A DNA stretch of 53,762 bases from Sphingobacteriaceae bacterium (lineage in GTDB: Bacteria; Bacteroidota; Bacteroidia; B-17B0; Aurantibacillaceae). The DNA is taken from the NCBI GenBank assembly GCA_023251725.1, contig JAHEYG010000009.1, positions 1 to 53,762 of the forward strand, read 5' to 3'. The notes below the pieces were generated by a model. The model was not told where the DNA came from and did no database searches. It saw only the letters and a program-made list of their open reading frames with translations. Below, one piece after another: positions 1 through 9,209 of this stretch; position 1 is the first letter of the stretch; each line of letters starts with the position of its first letter. A program made the translations under genes and the position numbers.

Positions 1-600
<600 letters not shown>

Positions 601-644
601 TTAAAAATTAAATTATTACTAAAATTAATGAAATTATTGGGATA

Positions 645-2312
645 TTATAATGCCTGATATAAATAAATAACATAATTGGATTCTAAGCTGAAAAACTCTT
701 TCTTAAATTGAAGATTTAGTTCGGCGGCGTTATTAATCATCGCAGTACTAAAAACATATTTTCCTCCCATTTCTTTAAACGCAGTAATATTAATAGCCAG
801 ATTCTTAATACAAGAAGTATTAGTTTCGCAAGATTCGATATTGGCCGACACATAACAGCGGTTTCCCCACTCATCGAAATACTTCTGAGTTTTTTGATTT
901 TTTATTAATTCTCCTTCGATAACTTTTCTAAATTCATTTTTATATTTGAGTGGATAATTATTTTGATAACTGTCTAAAGTATAAAACCCATAACATTGAG
1001 CCGGCGTTGGTTCAATTCCGATATTAATGATTCGATAATTTTGTTTTGGTTCATTAATGTAGGTATCTATTTCATTAAATAATTTTTTTGAGAAGAACTG
1101 ATTAAATGTAACATTGCCAGGATTGGAATTATATTTTTTATTAAGATAAAAATTATATACGCTAAAGAAAGCAAAGAATGAAATGCAGGGAATAATAAAT
1201 AATTTATTCTTTGCGATGAGATATGTAATACATAATGACAACAAAGTAAAAACTCCGACCGGCAATAAAAAATGAAAACGGCGCAAATTAAACGATTCCA
1301 GAAAATGAAATTTATTGTAAACTGGAGTCATTCCCTTCCAATCTAAAACAGTAATGAAAAATCCCAAACTAAAAACAATGCACAAACCTATCAGCAAGAG
1401 TCTATTACTTTCTTTTTTAAGAAGAGAATAAACAAGAATTCCAATGGCCAAAGCAATAACAGGCCATCCTAAATAATTAGCTGAGCCATAATTTCCTTGG
1501 GTAATGTTCAATAAAGTTACACCGATTACACCATTAAAATTTAGCGTTAGTAAAGGAGAAAATTCTTTACGGTGGGAAATGTATTCGCTAGAGAATACCA
1601 ATGAATGAATTAAATTAGATTCAATAAAAGCATACGATGCCGCCATCATCAGCATTCCGGAAAAGAAATAAATATTGGCAGTGCGATTATATAACAAGAT
1701 CAAAAAAGCGATTCCGACAGTAAACATCACAAACATTCCGGTATGGATAAGGGAAGAATAAACACAGTAAAATAAAATTAAGCCAAACATTAAGACTATT
1801 TTTTTCTTCAGGAAAAGATTATTAAAAGTATAAAACACCAATGGGATTCCCATCAAAGAAATTCCGGCGAGGTTATTTACGGGAAGAATGGCAAAAGCTG
1901 CAGCCACGAGCCAGTTCATTGAATACTCATCCTTTTTATTGATTACATTATTTAAAAATAAAAGCATCCCAACAAAACCAATTAAGTGAACTAAAATATA
2001 GTTCACAAAAAAACCGCCAGTTGCGCCAAATAGCATTATGAGCCAGATTACCATATTGTAACCCGATGGAAAACAATCGCGGGGCAAGCCATTCATAATA
2101 TTTTCTATGACCACATTTTTACCCGTTTGAAATACTTTTCCTGAATTCACTAAACCTTCAAATACATTATAACTATCGAGTTGATCGTGTATCCTCATTT
2201 GAGAATTTCCCCAATTAAAAATTATTGGTAATAAATAAATCAGCAAAATTAAAATAGCGAACGATTTATTAAAAAAAGAAACGCGGGTAGAATTTAAATT
2301 ATTGAGAGTCAA
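645..2312 (-). CDS. Polytopic membrane protein, GT-C-like periplasmic glycosyltransferase candidate
   Basis: 555 residues with about ten or more hydrophobic segments and a soluble C-terminal stretch after roughly residue 400. After the first membrane segment there is an acidic motif, HDQLDSYN (about residues 41-48), the place where GT-C enzymes carry their metal or acceptor-binding acidic residues. The protein recalls the DUF6044/YkoS group, but I cannot confirm that by eye. The start appears to be TTG at 2312; the next in-frame ATG would remove the first membrane helix. It lies 9 bases downstream of a polyprenol-phosphate type GT2 gene, as in GtrB/GtrC pairs. It may therefore add a lipid-delivered sugar on the outer face of the inner membrane. 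It could instead be a polymerase-like protein. Confidence 0.5.
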   Translation of the reverse strand: MTLNNLNSTRVSFFNKSFAILILLIYLLPIIFNWGNSQMRIHDQLDSYNVFEGLVNSGKVFQTGKNVVIENIMNGLPRDCFPSGYNMVIWLIMLFGATGGFFVNYILVHLIGFVGMLLFLNNVINKKDEYSMNWLVAAAFAILPVNNLAGISLMGIPLVFYTFNNLFLKKKIVLMFGLILFYCVYSSLIHTGMFVMFTVGIAFLILLYNRTANIYFFSGMLMMAASYAFIESNLIHSLVFSSEYISHRKEFSPLLTLNFNGVIGVTLLNITQGNYGSANYLGWPVIALAIGILVYSLLKKESNRLLLIGLCIVFSLGFFITVLDWKGMTPVYNKFHFLESFNLRRFHFLLPVGVFTLLSLCITYLIAKNKLFIIPCISFFAFFSVYNFYLNKKYNSNPGNVTFNQFFSKKLFNEIDTYINEPKQNYRIINIGIEPTPAQCYGFYTLDSYQNNYPLKYKNEFRKVIEGELIKNQKTQKYFDEWGNRCYVSANIESCETNTSCIKNLAINITAFKEMGGKYVFSTAMINNAAELNLQFKKEFFSLESNYVIYLYQAL

Positions 2313-2321
2313 AATATAATC

Positions 2322-3236
2322 TTAATCTATTTTTTTGTCAATGATATAATGCGGGCGCCTTTTCACTTCATCCAAAATGCGCCAAATATATTCGCCCAAA
2401 ACGCCCAGCATTAACATAGTTAAACCACCAATTACTAAAATTAAAATCATAATTGGTGCCCAACCCTGAAACGGTGTTTCATGAACATAATATGCCCAAA
2501 TAATATTTAAAGCGTAAGCAAAGCCGCTTAGAGCTACAATTCCTCCAATGGCGGTTAGTAATCGTAGCGGTAAATAACTGACATTTAAAAATGCCGTGTA
2601 AAAATTTTTAAAGCGTTTAAAAAAATTGTATTGCGATTTTCCAATCTTGCGCTCGAGTTTATCATAAGGAATAAATTTAACTTTAAATCCCGCCCATAAA
2701 ATATCGTATTGATAAAAACGATTTCGTTCGTGCAATGCATTAATTGCATTCATTGGCTTACGATCAATCAATGCAAAATCAAAACCACCGGGAGGAACAT
2801 TTGGCAACATCATTTTGTAAAATAATTTTGAAGTCAATTTACGTGTTGACGAAGTGCCATGAGAATTGCGATAGCTGATAACAATTTCGTTTCCCTGCTC
2901 CCACTCTTTTATCATTAAGGTACATTGCTCCGGCGGATCTTGTAAATCGGCCGCCATGTTAATTACACAATCGCCTGTTGCGTTTTCCCATCCTGCTAAA
3001 ATAGCGGCCATTTGCCCGAAATTTCTTGAGAAAGAAATTATTTTTACGTTAGTATCCCATTCTTTTAATTTTAGCAATTCGTTTAATGAATTATCCTTAG
3101 AACCATCGTTCACAAATAATAATTCGTAGGTATGATGGGCAAAATGTGTTTTTAATTCATGCACCATCCGTTCATACAAAGGTGTTAGCGAACCTTCATT
3201 TTGATAAACTGCAAAACAAACTGAAATTTTAGCCAT
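2322..3236 (-). CDS. Family 2 glycosyltransferase, GtrB/ArnC/DPM1 type with two C-terminal membrane helices
   Basis: Residues 1-215 form a GT-A domain with VNDGSKDNS near 42-50 and the metal/nucleotide-binding ADLQDPPE near 96-103. Two hydrophobic segments follow (about 218-245 and 260-285), and the protein ends in the family phrase LGEYIWRILDEVKRRPHY. Enzymes of this architecture load a sugar from an NDP donor onto undecaprenyl phosphate for later use on the periplasmic side. I chose the ATG at 3236 because it gives the normal N-terminus MAKISVCFAVYQNEG. An upstream in-frame start at 3287 would overlap the preceding methyltransferase by 29 bases and add a charged extension not expected in the family. 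The downstream neighbour is a GT-C-like membrane protein. Confidence 0.85.
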   Translation of the reverse strand: MAKISVCFAVYQNEGSLTPLYERMVHELKTHFAHHTYELLFVNDGSKDNSLNELLKLKEWDTNVKIISFSRNFGQMAAILAGWENATGDCVINMAADLQDPPEQCTLMIKEWEQGNEIVISYRNSHGTSSTRKLTSKLFYKMMLPNVPPGGFDFALIDRKPMNAINALHERNRFYQYDILWAGFKVKFIPYDKLERKIGKSQYNFFKRFKNFYTAFLNVSYLPLRLLTAIGGIVALSGFAYALNIIWAYYVHETPFQGWAPIMILILVIGGLTMLMLGVLGEYIWRILDEVKRRPHYIIDKKID

Positions 3237-3258
3237 GATTAATTTTTTTATTTTTTGG

Positions 3259-4014
3259 TTACTGAGATGGTCGATTACCTTTTTCACACATTAAGAAAAT
3301 ACTCGAACATAAATCGGGATACTGTTGTCCGAGTTGATAACAACCTTCTAAATACTCTTTCGAAATAATATCTGTATTTAATAATTTATCCCACTGAAAA
3401 TTAGCGAGCGCCTTAAAAAATATTCCCGAACGGTGCACCACATTTAATCCAGCCGCTTTTGCATCGCGCTCTAATGTGTCGAGCGAATAAGTAATCCGAT
3501 GACCATGTTCTTTTTCGGCAGGTGTAATTGCTGCGTTATGAGTAATCAATCCCATTTTAACAGCAATTTGTCGCGATGGCGCATTTGCGTTCGGACAAAC
3601 CAGAAAAAATCTTCCTGTATCGCTTAACCATTCATCGTTAATTCTTTTGAGAACCAAAACCGGATCGTCGATATGTTCCAGCACATGTGTTAAAACAATA
3701 TTATCATATTTAGCCGGTAATTTTACTTCTTCAAATAAAGCATTTACATATTTTACTTTATCACCAAATTCTTTTTTGGCGATTTCAATGGCATCGCTAG
3801 AAGCTTCCACGCAAGTGATATCATTAAAATGCGTAAGAAAGCGACGCGTAAAATTTCCCTGAAAACTTCCTAATTCAAGAAAATTTCCTTTCCTGAAAAA
3901 CGGAGCGAACGATTTTAGCATGTAAGGATGCATCACATCAAAATCAAAACTATAGCCGTATTTGTGATCCTTTGTGTCTTGCAGTTCTTTGTTATAATCT
4001 CTGGTTGATTCCAT
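3259..4014 (-). CDS. Class I SAM-dependent methyltransferase
   Basis: 251 residues. Motif I is NFLELGSFQG (44-53), the acidic end of beta-2 is CVEAS, and the post-motif region reads VLTHVLEHIDDP, typical of small-molecule or sugar methyltransferases (Methyltransf_11/23 type). The C-terminal third, with a SGIFFKALANFQ segment and QQYPDLCSSIF, has a clear counterpart in the second methyltransferase at 8481-9206, so the two are paralogues. The acceptor is unknown. Position in the glycan run and linkage to the beta-propeller pair upstream suggest a sugar or sugar-substituent methylation. Confidence 0.8.
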   Translation of the reverse strand: MESTRDYNKELQDTKDHKYGYSFDFDVMHPYMLKSFAPFFRKGNFLELGSFQGNFTRRFLTHFNDITCVEASSDAIEIAKKEFGDKVKYVNALFEEVKLPAKYDNIVLTHVLEHIDDPVLVLKRINDEWLSDTGRFFLVCPNANAPSRQIAVKMGLITHNAAITPAEKEHGHRITYSLDTLERDAKAAGLNVVHRSGIFFKALANFQWDKLLNTDIISKEYLEGCYQLGQQYPDLCSSIFLMCEKGNRPSQ

Positions 4015-4038
4015 ATCGTATTTTTTTGTTTTATTAAA

Positions 4039-4992
4039 TTAATCTTCCAAAATTGCTAAACCAAATCCATGTTTTCCAAATTCATTTCCATTGTAAAGCA
4101 TGTACACTTTATCATCGCAATTAAAAACATTTGGATAACACATCATTTCCGAATCCCAACCACTTTTTGAAACCTCAATTCCGGAATTGTTATCGTCTCT
4201 TGTCCAATGTACTAAATCTTCAGAGAATGCGTGTCCGATTCTGTATGCTTTGTCTTTGTTTATTCTAAAACCAAATGCTTCACGGTAGCAAAAAAACATG
4301 TGGTATTTTTCGTTATATTTTATTACTGTTGGTAAGGCCTGACATTCGTTTTCATTGATCTTATCAGTAATTATTTTTTTATTATCTCTTTCCCAATTAA
4401 TTCCATCTTGAGATATTGCATGAGTAATTTTATAAATTCTTTGAGGCGCATCCTCGCCGGGTTCAATAATCCATTGTTGACCGAAAATATACCACATGTG
4501 GTATATTCCATTAAATATTTTTACAAAAGCATCACACACGAGAAATGGTTCATGTAATGAAGCTGTCATCACCGGTCCTTTTCCCAATTTTTTAAATGTT
4601 AATCCATTATCTTCACTATAAGCAAATCCAATTGAAGCATCTGCGGAGACTGATACTTTTCTGTTCCAACCGGTAGTATAAGCAACTATTTTATTTTCAT
4701 TTCTAAGTACGTTGATTGGGAAAATACCATGTTCATCAAAACATCCTAAATCTCCTAAAGGAATTACAGTATGGTTAGCAACGTTTTTAATGTGTTTAAA
4801 ATTTTTATCAAAATCAACATAAGAAACGTGACTTAAGAACTTGCCGGAGGCATCTTGCTCTCTTGTTGAGAAATAGATTCGCACAAAATCATCAAATACC
4901 AAAGCCTGTGGCGATTGGGCAAATCCCAAACAATTGTTTGCTAATTTATGATTGGAGGGATCAAATATCTTTCCTAATTTCTTCCACTTCAT
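4039..4992 (-). CDS. Five-bladed beta-propeller, glycosidase-like protein (GH43/GH32-like fold), copy 1
   Basis: 317 residues that begin with WKKLGKIFDPS and contain repeated propeller blades such as IRIYFSTR-like VRIYFSTREQD, IGFAYSEDNGLTF, YHMWYIFG, ITHAISQDGINW, IGHAFSEDLVHW, and a final MLYNGNEFGKHGFGLA. This pattern belongs to the GH43/32/130-like superfamily members common in glycan loci. The true activity there (hydrolase, phosphorylase or transferase) is mostly unknown. There is no signal peptide, so it should act in the cytoplasm. It is the tandem paralogue of 5003-5965, separated by 10 bases. The two copies conserve NECQALP/NECQASP and SGWDSE, which makes them candidate active-site segments. 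Confidence 0.7.
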   Translation of the reverse strand: MKWKKLGKIFDPSNHKLANNCLGFAQSPQALVFDDFVRIYFSTREQDASGKFLSHVSYVDFDKNFKHIKNVANHTVIPLGDLGCFDEHGIFPINVLRNENKIVAYTTGWNRKVSVSADASIGFAYSEDNGLTFKKLGKGPVMTASLHEPFLVCDAFVKIFNGIYHMWYIFGQQWIIEPGEDAPQRIYKITHAISQDGINWERDNKKIITDKINENECQALPTVIKYNEKYHMFFCYREAFGFRINKDKAYRIGHAFSEDLVHWTRDDNNSGIEVSKSGWDSEMMCYPNVFNCDDKVYMLYNGNEFGKHGFGLAILED

Positions 4993-5002
4993 TGTTAAAA
5001 TA

Positions 5003-5965
5003 TTAATTGATTTTGCTTTCTAATTCTGCTAATCCAAATCCAAACCTTCCAATTTCATTTCCCTGATGAAGCATTAAAACTTTTCCATCCAACTCAAACA
5101 CGAAAGGATAACTTATGGATTCTGAATCCCAACCGCTTTCAGATAAATCAATACCTGCTTTATCGTCATCTCTTGTCCAATTAATAAGATCTTCGGAAAA
5201 AGCGTAGCCAATTCTGTAACCCCGATTTTTATCCCTAAAATTTAAATTATATCTGTAAGAAAACCACATGTGATATTTTTTCTCATAATAGAAAACATCG
5301 GGACTTGCCTGGCATTCATTTTCTTCCAATACATTTTCAAGAAGGTTTTTCCCAACTCTTATCCACCTGATACCATCACTCGAATATGCCATTCTAATTT
5401 TATATACCGGTTGCGGATTTCCATTATTACTAATCCATGTTCTCCCGGCAGAATACCATAAATACCAGGTACCGTTAAACCTTCTGATTTTAGGACTACC
5501 TAAAACAAAAGGTTCGTCGGGCGTAAATGATAATACGGGGCCTTCTGCAAACCTTTCAAATGTATTGCCATTATCATTACTAATTGCGAGGCCGATAGCG
5601 GCATTAAATGGGACAGATTCGCACCTTGTCCATCCGGCATAATAAACCCGAATATCATTTTCTGTTTTTATTACCGATGCAGGATAAGTTCCGAATTCAT
5701 CAAAAGTGCCCAATCTTCCCAGAGACAAAACAGGACTTTCGCAAATATTTATAACGCCGAACAAATTATTTCTCTTTACATCTATAAAACCCAATCGACT
5801 CACATACATTCCTTTTTCATCCGGTAATGCCCGGGATGAAAAATATATTCTAATATAATTTTCAAAAATAATTACTGAAGGAGCCTGCGCGTACTCTTGC
5901 ATCCAGCTCTTTTTTGCAATATCTGCAGGGTTAAAAATTCTCCCTAATTTTTTCCATTTAAACAT
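5003..5965 (-). CDS. Five-bladed beta-propeller, glycosidase-like protein, copy 2
   Basis: 320 residues, collinear with the neighbour at 4039-4992: WKKLGRIFNPA start, IRIYFSSR, LGRLGTFDEFGTYPASV, IGLAISNDNGNTF, WYLWYSAGRTW, NECQASPDVFYY, IGYAFSEDLINW, SGWDSESISYP and a C-terminal MLHQGNEIGRFGFGLAEL. It has no signal peptide. Tandem duplication with marked divergence suggests two related but non-identical substrates. A cytoplasmic glycosidase-like protein in a biosynthetic run could be an atypical transferase or a proof-reading hydrolase. I do not assign a reaction. Confidence 0.7.
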   Translation of the reverse strand: MFKWKKLGRIFNPADIAKKSWMQEYAQAPSVIIFENYIRIYFSSRALPDEKGMYVSRLGFIDVKRNNLFGVINICESPVLSLGRLGTFDEFGTYPASVIKTENDIRVYYAGWTRCESVPFNAAIGLAISNDNGNTFERFAEGPVLSFTPDEPFVLGSPKIRRFNGTWYLWYSAGRTWISNNGNPQPVYKIRMAYSSDGIRWIRVGKNLLENVLEENECQASPDVFYYEKKYHMWFSYRYNLNFRDKNRGYRIGYAFSEDLINWTRDDDKAGIDLSESGWDSESISYPFVFELDGKVLMLHQGNEIGRFGFGLAELESKIN

Positions 5966-6000
5966 TTATTGAGAGCATACTTTTAATTTTGAAATAATCT

Positions 6001-6681
6001 TTATTTTGGAAGCTTGCATAAATTACGGGCGCCGGTTTTTAAACAACCGTAATAATAATCGCTAAATCCGGCTTTGTCCATCAATTCAAAAACTTTTTCC
6101 ATGTCGTATTCTACTCTATGCAAAGAAATATTTCCATTTTCAAAAACAGCAAATGCCGCTTTTGGGTTGTTATCACGGGGCTGGCCTACCGAACCGGGAT
6201 TACAATACGTTTTACCGCCGAATTTTATTAATGATTGAATATGCGTATGGCCCGACATAAATATTTTACCGGGAATTTTTGAAAAATATTCTTCCGTTGG
6301 TTCCAATAAATATTCATCAATAGGATCGGTCCATCCTCCGTGTACCATGTGAATATCTCCAACAAATCGCTGAACAGAAAAAGCTCTTAACCATTCGATA
6401 TGTTTTTTAGAAATCACTTTTCTTAAATACACCAAACAATCATTTACACTTTTTGATCTGGGACAAAAACCCCCGCTGGCCATGTACCAATCATGGTTTC
6501 CCATTAGTGATGGAATTTTTCTTTCTATTAATTCGTTACAACACTCATTTATTTGTGAGTAATAACCAACCACATCACCTAAACAATAAATTTCTTTAAC
6601 GTTCATGTTATCTAACTTAGCTAACACCGATTTTAAGGCTTCATAGTTGCCATGAATATCTGATATAATTCCAATTTTCAT
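6001..6681 (-). CDS. Calcineurin-like metallophosphoesterase (YfcE-type)
   Basis: 226 residues with the complete metal-site series: DIHGN (8-12), GDVVGY (35-40), GNHD (61-64), HGG (114-116) and GHTH (144-147), followed by CNPGSVGQPRD. Such enzymes are cytoplasmic phosphodiesterases or phosphomonoesterases. The start ATG overlaps the stop of the upstream ATP-grasp gene by 4 bases, so the two are probably translated together and may act in sequence, for example removal of a phosphate or nucleotidyl group after ligation. The substrate cannot be read from the sequence. Confidence 0.85.
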   Translation of the reverse strand: MKIGIISDIHGNYEALKSVLAKLDNMNVKEIYCLGDVVGYYSQINECCNELIERKIPSLMGNHDWYMASGGFCPRSKSVNDCLVYLRKVISKKHIEWLRAFSVQRFVGDIHMVHGGWTDPIDEYLLEPTEEYFSKIPGKIFMSGHTHIQSLIKFGGKTYCNPGSVGQPRDNNPKAAFAVFENGNISLHRVEYDMEKVFELMDKAGFSDYYYGCLKTGARNLCKLPK

Positions 6682-7640
6682 TTGTAAAATATATAATCTT
6701 CGGTATATCTAACAGCTCTTCCTTGCTTAATTAAAGGCTGCTTTGGTTTTTTATTTTCAAGATAATATTCAATTGCCATATTTGATTCGTTGTAACCGAA
6801 CGCACCTCTTATGGAAGTTGACGAAGAAATTCGCGGATTAATTTCCAAAAGTTTTAAAATTCCATTTTGCGTTCTGAACTGAAAATTTGTTGGCCCCAAA
6901 GGTTTAAAAATTTGGCAAAGATTTTTTATTACAGTTTCTATTCCCTTTGGTTCTGCCACTTCTGCCTTGTCAGTAAAACCATCCTTCGATAATTTCCTTT
7001 TTAAAGTCATATAGGCGAAAAAACCGCCTTCACCATCGCAAAACGCAGAAGTAGTGTATTCTTCATCTTCGTTACCAATTAAAGGCTGCACCATTAATTC
7101 GGGACCAATTAGTTCTTTATATTTTAGAAAACTTGTTTTATCATTAATTATTACAATGCCCTTTGAACCAAATCCGCGACGGGGTTTTAATAATAATGGC
7201 AATCCGAATTCTTTAACCAGTTCTTCAAATTCATTAGATAAAGAGGTGGCAATTACATATTCTGAATTTTTTTTAATCAAATATTCATAAAAAAGCCATT
7301 TATCTTCACATAATGAAATTAGATTTGGCTTATTAATTAAAACTTTTACTTTTCCCTTTTCGAGTTTGTCAATATTTTTTGCCCACATATACATATCGGC
7401 ATCTATTCCGGGAATTATTATATCCACATCATAATCGCTTATTGTTTTAACCAACCAATCAATGTACCCTTTATCATTAGTTAAAGGCGCCTTTACAAAA
7501 ATATCACAAAACCCTTGTGCTACCGAATCGTCGAAAATAGTAGTTCCAATAAGTTTCAATTCCTTTCCTGAATTTTTCAAGGACCGTAAGATACCATATC
7601 CTACAATACCGCTTGCTCCGGATACAAGAATTTTTTTCAT
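6678..7640 (-). CDS. ATP-grasp ligase (carbamoyl-phosphate-synthase-like)
   Basis: 320 residues. An N-terminal Rossmann-like pre-ATP-grasp domain begins KKILVSGASGIVGYG. The ATP-binding loop is LLKPRRGFGSKGI (150-161), and the metal-binding end is LLEINPRISSS (264-274). ATP-grasp proteins of this size join a carboxylate, through an acyl-phosphate, to an amine or other nucleophile. Within a glycan operon this could attach an amino acid to a sugar, or amidate a uronic acid. It overlaps the downstream metallophosphoesterase by 4 bases and lies 1 base after the SDR stop. The substrate is not known. Confidence 0.8.
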   Translation of the reverse strand: MKKILVSGASGIVGYGILRSLKNSGKELKLIGTTIFDDSVAQGFCDIFVKAPLTNDKGYIDWLVKTISDYDVDIIIPGIDADMYMWAKNIDKLEKGKVKVLINKPNLISLCEDKWLFYEYLIKKNSEYVIATSLSNEFEELVKEFGLPLLLKPRRGFGSKGIVIINDKTSFLKYKELIGPELMVQPLIGNEDEEYTTSAFCDGEGGFFAYMTLKRKLSKDGFTDKAEVAEPKGIETVIKNLCQIFKPLGPTNFQFRTQNGILKLLEINPRISSSTSIRGAFGYNESNMAIEYYLENKKPKQPLIKQGRAVRYTEDYIFYK

Positions 7641-7641
7641 G

Positions 7642-8484
7642 CTAATTTTTTCTATAATTTACAATACCCTTTAAACCTGCTTCCAAAGTTATTTTTGGAT
7701 AAAAATTTATTTTCTCATATAGTAAATTATCCTCTTTAAAAATATTATCCTCAATATTTTCCTTATCAGTTAAGAAATTAATTTTTCCGTTTTTTTCAAA
7801 AACTTTATAAGCAGTTTTTGCAAATTGCTTATACGATATATTCTGAGGGTTCTGGCAGGTAAAGGTCCCCACAATTTTTTGTTGTGCTACACGTTCAATA
7901 ATTTTTACAACATCCTCCAAATGTATTACATTTATTTTTGCATCAAGTGACCCAAAAATATTAACGTCTTCGCCGCGTTCTGCTTTTTCTAAAATGGAGT
8001 TTAAAAAAGGCTGTCGCAAATTAAAATTAGGGATATTACCGTATAGCTGAGAAGGCCTGATGATAGCAAGTGGCAAAGAAACAGAACTACAAAATAATCC
8101 GGCTATTTCTTCAGATTGTTTTTTTGTTAGGGTATAAGCCGAATAATGTTTCGAATGACTATCTAACAAAGCGAAAATACTGGAAATTAAAATAAAGTGT
8201 TTGGTATTTACTTTTGCTGCAGCCTGACACATTTTAAGCGTACCCAGCACATTTACCGATTCCGCCTCTAACATTTCACTTGCTGTTTTCCCTCCAAAAT
8301 GGGCAGCAGTATGAATAACAACATCAATATTCTCCGGAAAAACAATATTGTTTATCGCGTCGTTTAAGTCGAAAATAATATCACAATTTTTTCTGCCTGC
8401 AGTAATTACTTCATTTCTTTTTGAAAACTGCTCTTTTAAGGCTAGCCCTAATGATGATGTTCCTCCTATAATTAGTATTTTCAT
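7642..8484 (-). CDS. NAD(P)-dependent epimerase/dehydratase (extended SDR)
   Basis: 280 residues with the dinucleotide loop GGTSSLG (7-13), VIHTAAHFGG, the catalytic Ser region LISSIF (99-104) and YTLTK (Tyr117, Lys121). The later segments RPSQLYG and NVIHLEDVV are typical for nucleotide-sugar epimerases, reductases and dehydratases. The glycine loop is GxxxxxG rather than the usual GxxGxxG, and sequence alone does not decide between epimerase and 4-ketoreductase. It overlaps the upstream methyltransferase stop by 4 bases. Confidence 0.8.
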   Translation of the reverse strand: MKILIIGGTSSLGLALKEQFSKRNEVITAGRKNCDIIFDLNDAINNIVFPENIDVVIHTAAHFGGKTASEMLEAESVNVLGTLKMCQAAAKVNTKHFILISSIFALLDSHSKHYSAYTLTKKQSEEIAGLFCSSVSLPLAIIRPSQLYGNIPNFNLRQPFLNSILEKAERGEDVNIFGSLDAKINVIHLEDVVKIIERVAQQKIVGTFTCQNPQNISYKQFAKTAYKVFEKNGKINFLTDKENIEDNIFKEDNLLYEKINFYPKITLEAGLKGIVNYRKN

Positions 8485-9206
8485 TTAATTTCTGTTAATT
8501 CTGCAAGTATACCGCATGAGAGCTCAGGGTAACTGATTCCTATTTCACACATTGCATTAATAATGCTTTCACTTAAATTTAAAGAAATCATCTGACTCGT
8601 TGCGAGAGGTTTTAAATAAATGCCTTCCATTTTTTCTACCTTATATCCGGATTTTTTTATATCCTCTTTTAACGAAGCTACTGTGTAATATCTTTTGTGT
8701 CCTAATAAAATGTCGTTATCGGATAAGGATTGCATATCCGGTAAAAGGCCGGCCAAATTACCCAGCCTCCTGTTGAGCACTTCGGCATTTGGAACCGCTA
8801 AATAAAGTTTTCCATTAGTAGTTAAAAAATTTCGATACTTATTTAATATCGCGCAGGGATCATCCACATGTTCGAGGATGAAACCCAAAACAATAACATC
8901 AAATTTTTCATTAGTCTCAAAAGTTTCGAAAAATGTTTCCTTCACCTCTACGCTGCAGGCTGAGAAATTTTTTTTAAAATTCTCGATAACCGCCGATGAC
9001 CCATCCAATACTAAATGCCTTTCAAAGGCTTTTGAAAAAACGTTTGTTGAAAATCCATGGCCCAAACCTAATTCGAGAATTGATTTTGCACCCTGAGCTA
9101 ATTCAATTATTCTTTTAGGATACCAATTCAATAATATTTTATTGTCGAAATCGTAAAGATTTTTTCCCTGATAAGCTCCAACGTGTGAATCTAATTTGTT
9201 TTTCAT
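8481..9206 (-). CDS. Class I SAM-dependent methyltransferase
   Basis: 241 residues. Motif I is SILELGLGHG (42-51), the cofactor-binding acidic residue lies in LVLDGS, and the post-motif is LGFILEHVDDP. The C-terminal half resembles the methyltransferase at 3259-4014 (EGIYLKPLATSQ; ISYPELSCGIL), so both belong to the same locus-specific family. A GHKRYYT segment parallels GHRITYS in that paralogue and may contribute to the acceptor pocket. It is tightly coupled with the SDR downstream (4-base overlap) and WbqC upstream (3 bases). The acceptor is unknown. Confidence 0.8.
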   Translation of the reverse strand: MKNKLDSHVGAYQGKNLYDFDNKILLNWYPKRIIELAQGAKSILELGLGHGFSTNVFSKAFERHLVLDGSSAVIENFKKNFSACSVEVKETFFETFETNEKFDVIVLGFILEHVDDPCAILNKYRNFLTTNGKLYLAVPNAEVLNRRLGNLAGLLPDMQSLSDNDILLGHKRYYTVASLKEDIKKSGYKVEKMEGIYLKPLATSQMISLNLSESIINAMCEIGISYPELSCGILAELTEIK

Positions 9207-9209
9207 AAT

